Source: Mariniphaga sp040772505 (lineage in GTDB: Bacteria > Bacteroidota > Bacteroidia > Bacteroidales > Prolixibacteraceae). From it: 64,000 bases of DNA. The position numbers and the translations under genes were made by a program. The notes beneath the pieces were generated by a model. The model had not been told where the DNA came from. It saw nothing but the letters and a program-made list of their open reading frames with translations, and ran no database searches. The stretch covers positions 1-64,000 of the forward strand of contig JAXGYA010000009.1 of NCBI GenBank assembly GCA_040772505.1, read 5' to 3'. Shown one piece after another: positions 63,270-64,000 of the stretch (its first letter is position 1; each line of letters starts with the position of its first letter).

Positions 63270-64000
63270 GAGTCGTTTTTTAAAAGTAGTTCAATAAAAT
63301 TTTCCATCTCATCCAACGGATACATATTCATTGCATCACTTAATCCCTTTTCCGGGGTTGGATGCGTTTCTATGAAAAATCCGTTTGCTCCAAATGCTTT
63401 AGCTGCCAATGCAATAGGTTTAACATATGTGCGATTGCCTCTGGTAATATTTCCACCGGGCTGCTGAACAGCATGGGTACAATCCATAACAACCGGGTAT
63501 CCTAATTTTTTCATAATTGCAATATTCCTGAAATCCACAACAAGACTGTTCTGTCCCATGGCTGTTCCTCGCTCGGTGAGTATAATCTGCTGATTGTCTG
63601 CTGATAAAATCTTTTCTGCCGGATATTTCATATCATCAGCGCTGAGAAATTGCGCTTTCTTTATGTTAATTATTCTTCCGGTCTTGGCTGCTTCTACCAA
63701 TAAATCGGTTTGGCGACACAAAAATGCAGGTATTTGAATAATATCTGCAACACTTCCTGTGGGTTTGGCTTGCCAGCTTTCATGAATATCTGTTGTTACG
63801 GGTAATTCATATTTTAAATGAATTTCGTTAAGCCACTGTAATCCTTTATCAATTCCCGGACCTCGAAATGATTTTATTGAAGTGCGGTTAGCCTTGTCGA
63901 AACTGGCTTTAAAAATTATGTCAACTTTTAGCTTTCTCTTAATCCTGGTCAGTTCATCAGCTATTTCATCCATCAAACCAAAACTTTCCATAACGCATGG
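63251..64000 (-). CDS. kdsA: 3-deoxy-8-phosphooctulonate synthase, partial
   Basis: This enzyme joins phosphoenolpyruvate and arabinose-5-phosphate to Kdo-8-phosphate. The reading frame continues past the window's right edge as P-C-V before MESFG, so the true start lies beyond 64000 and about 20-30 residues are missing. Visible motifs are FKASFDKANRTS, SFRGPG, TDIHE, ERGTAMG and DCTHAVQQPGG. It is coupled to the Kdo isomerase gene downstream. Confidence 0.95.
   Translation of the reverse strand, partial: PCVMESFGLMDEIADELTRIKRKLKVDIIFKASFDKANRTSIKSFRGPGIDKGLQWLNEIHLKYELPVTTDIHESWQAKPTGSVADIIQIPAFLCRQTDLLVEAAKTGRIINIKKAQFLSADDMKYPAEKILSADNQQIILTERGTAMGQNSLVVDFRNIAIMKKLGYPVVMDCTHAVQQPGGNITRGNRTYVKPIALAAKAFGANGFFIETHPTPEKGLSDAMNMYPLDEMENFIELLLKNDSCVVEF

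Noticed and set aside
1..64000. CRISPR array, rRNA operon or complete prophage
   Set aside because: I saw no regularly spaced repeats, no rRNA-like sequence and no phage structural genes.

Overview
The window comes from a member of the Bacteroidota, most likely a facultatively anaerobic, Marinilabiliales/Bacteroidales-like bacterium. The evidence is the gene repertoire and signals: a DUF4492-cydA-cydB oxidase operon, a fused E1 alpha/beta 2-oxoacid dehydrogenase, PPi-dependent phosphofructokinase, AsnA, several FKBP lipoproteins, TAnnTTTG-type -7 promoter elements and generally weak Shine-Dalgarno sites. The genus cannot be fixed from this sequence alone.

Layout. 1-4.5 kb is an accessory island: palindromic, attC-like repeats surround a visibly AT-rich single-chain restriction-modification-specificity gene, followed by a XerC/D-type tyrosine recombinase and a small conserved-looking ORF. 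4.6-7.8 kb holds a convergent GH2 glycosidase and CE15 glucuronoyl esterase (glucuronoxylan breakdown). 7.9-13.6 kb holds indolepyruvate:ferredoxin oxidoreductase, transketolase and SerA. 14.7-18.1 kb is a three-gene [FeFe]-hydrogenase operon (NuoE-like, NuoF-like, HydA). 18.4-23 kb carries a carboxypeptidase-regulatory-domain protein, a PafA-like phosphatase that has lost metal ligands, RimO and an outer-membrane protein. A 0.9 kb repeat-rich, gene-free stretch precedes ung at 23.9 kb. 24.7-26.9 kb is an ECF sigma/anti-sigma/two CpxP-like envelope-stress operon whose promoter motif occurs twice. 28.6-31.8 kb is the cytochrome bd operon, with a 40-residue CydX-like protein after cydB. 32.6 kb holds an orphan target-recognition domain of a Type ISP restriction enzyme.

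33.7-48.7 kb is mainly housekeeping: a cytidylate-kinase-like protein, FKBPs, a DUF255 thioredoxin-like protein, prolyl oligopeptidase, a CNNM/CBS protein, PPi-PFK, tRNA-Arg(TCT), AsnA, a PhnP-like hydrolase, an RsmI-like methylase, NrnA and Ndk. One FKBP gene appears frameshifted in its last codons. 48.9-55.2 kb contains a TM1266-like putative hydrogenase regulator, a fragment of a Gfo/Idh/MocA oxidoreductase, RsmE, a DUF4159 protein, a large HExxH outer-membrane-type protein and a membrane metallophosphoesterase. 56-64 kb contains an XRE regulator, pyrK-pyrD, an E2-E1-flavodoxin cluster, and the Kdo genes kpsF/kdsD and kdsA (kdsA runs off the window).

Together the genes describe an organism that degrades plant polysaccharide and ferments amino and sugar-derived acids with ferredoxin and H2 chemistry. 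It can also scavenge oxygen with cytochrome bd and respire aerobically through a 2-oxoacid dehydrogenase. The most unusual parts are the cassette-like R-M island at the left edge, the orphan Type ISP recognition domain, the CydX-like micro-gene and the degenerate phosphatase.
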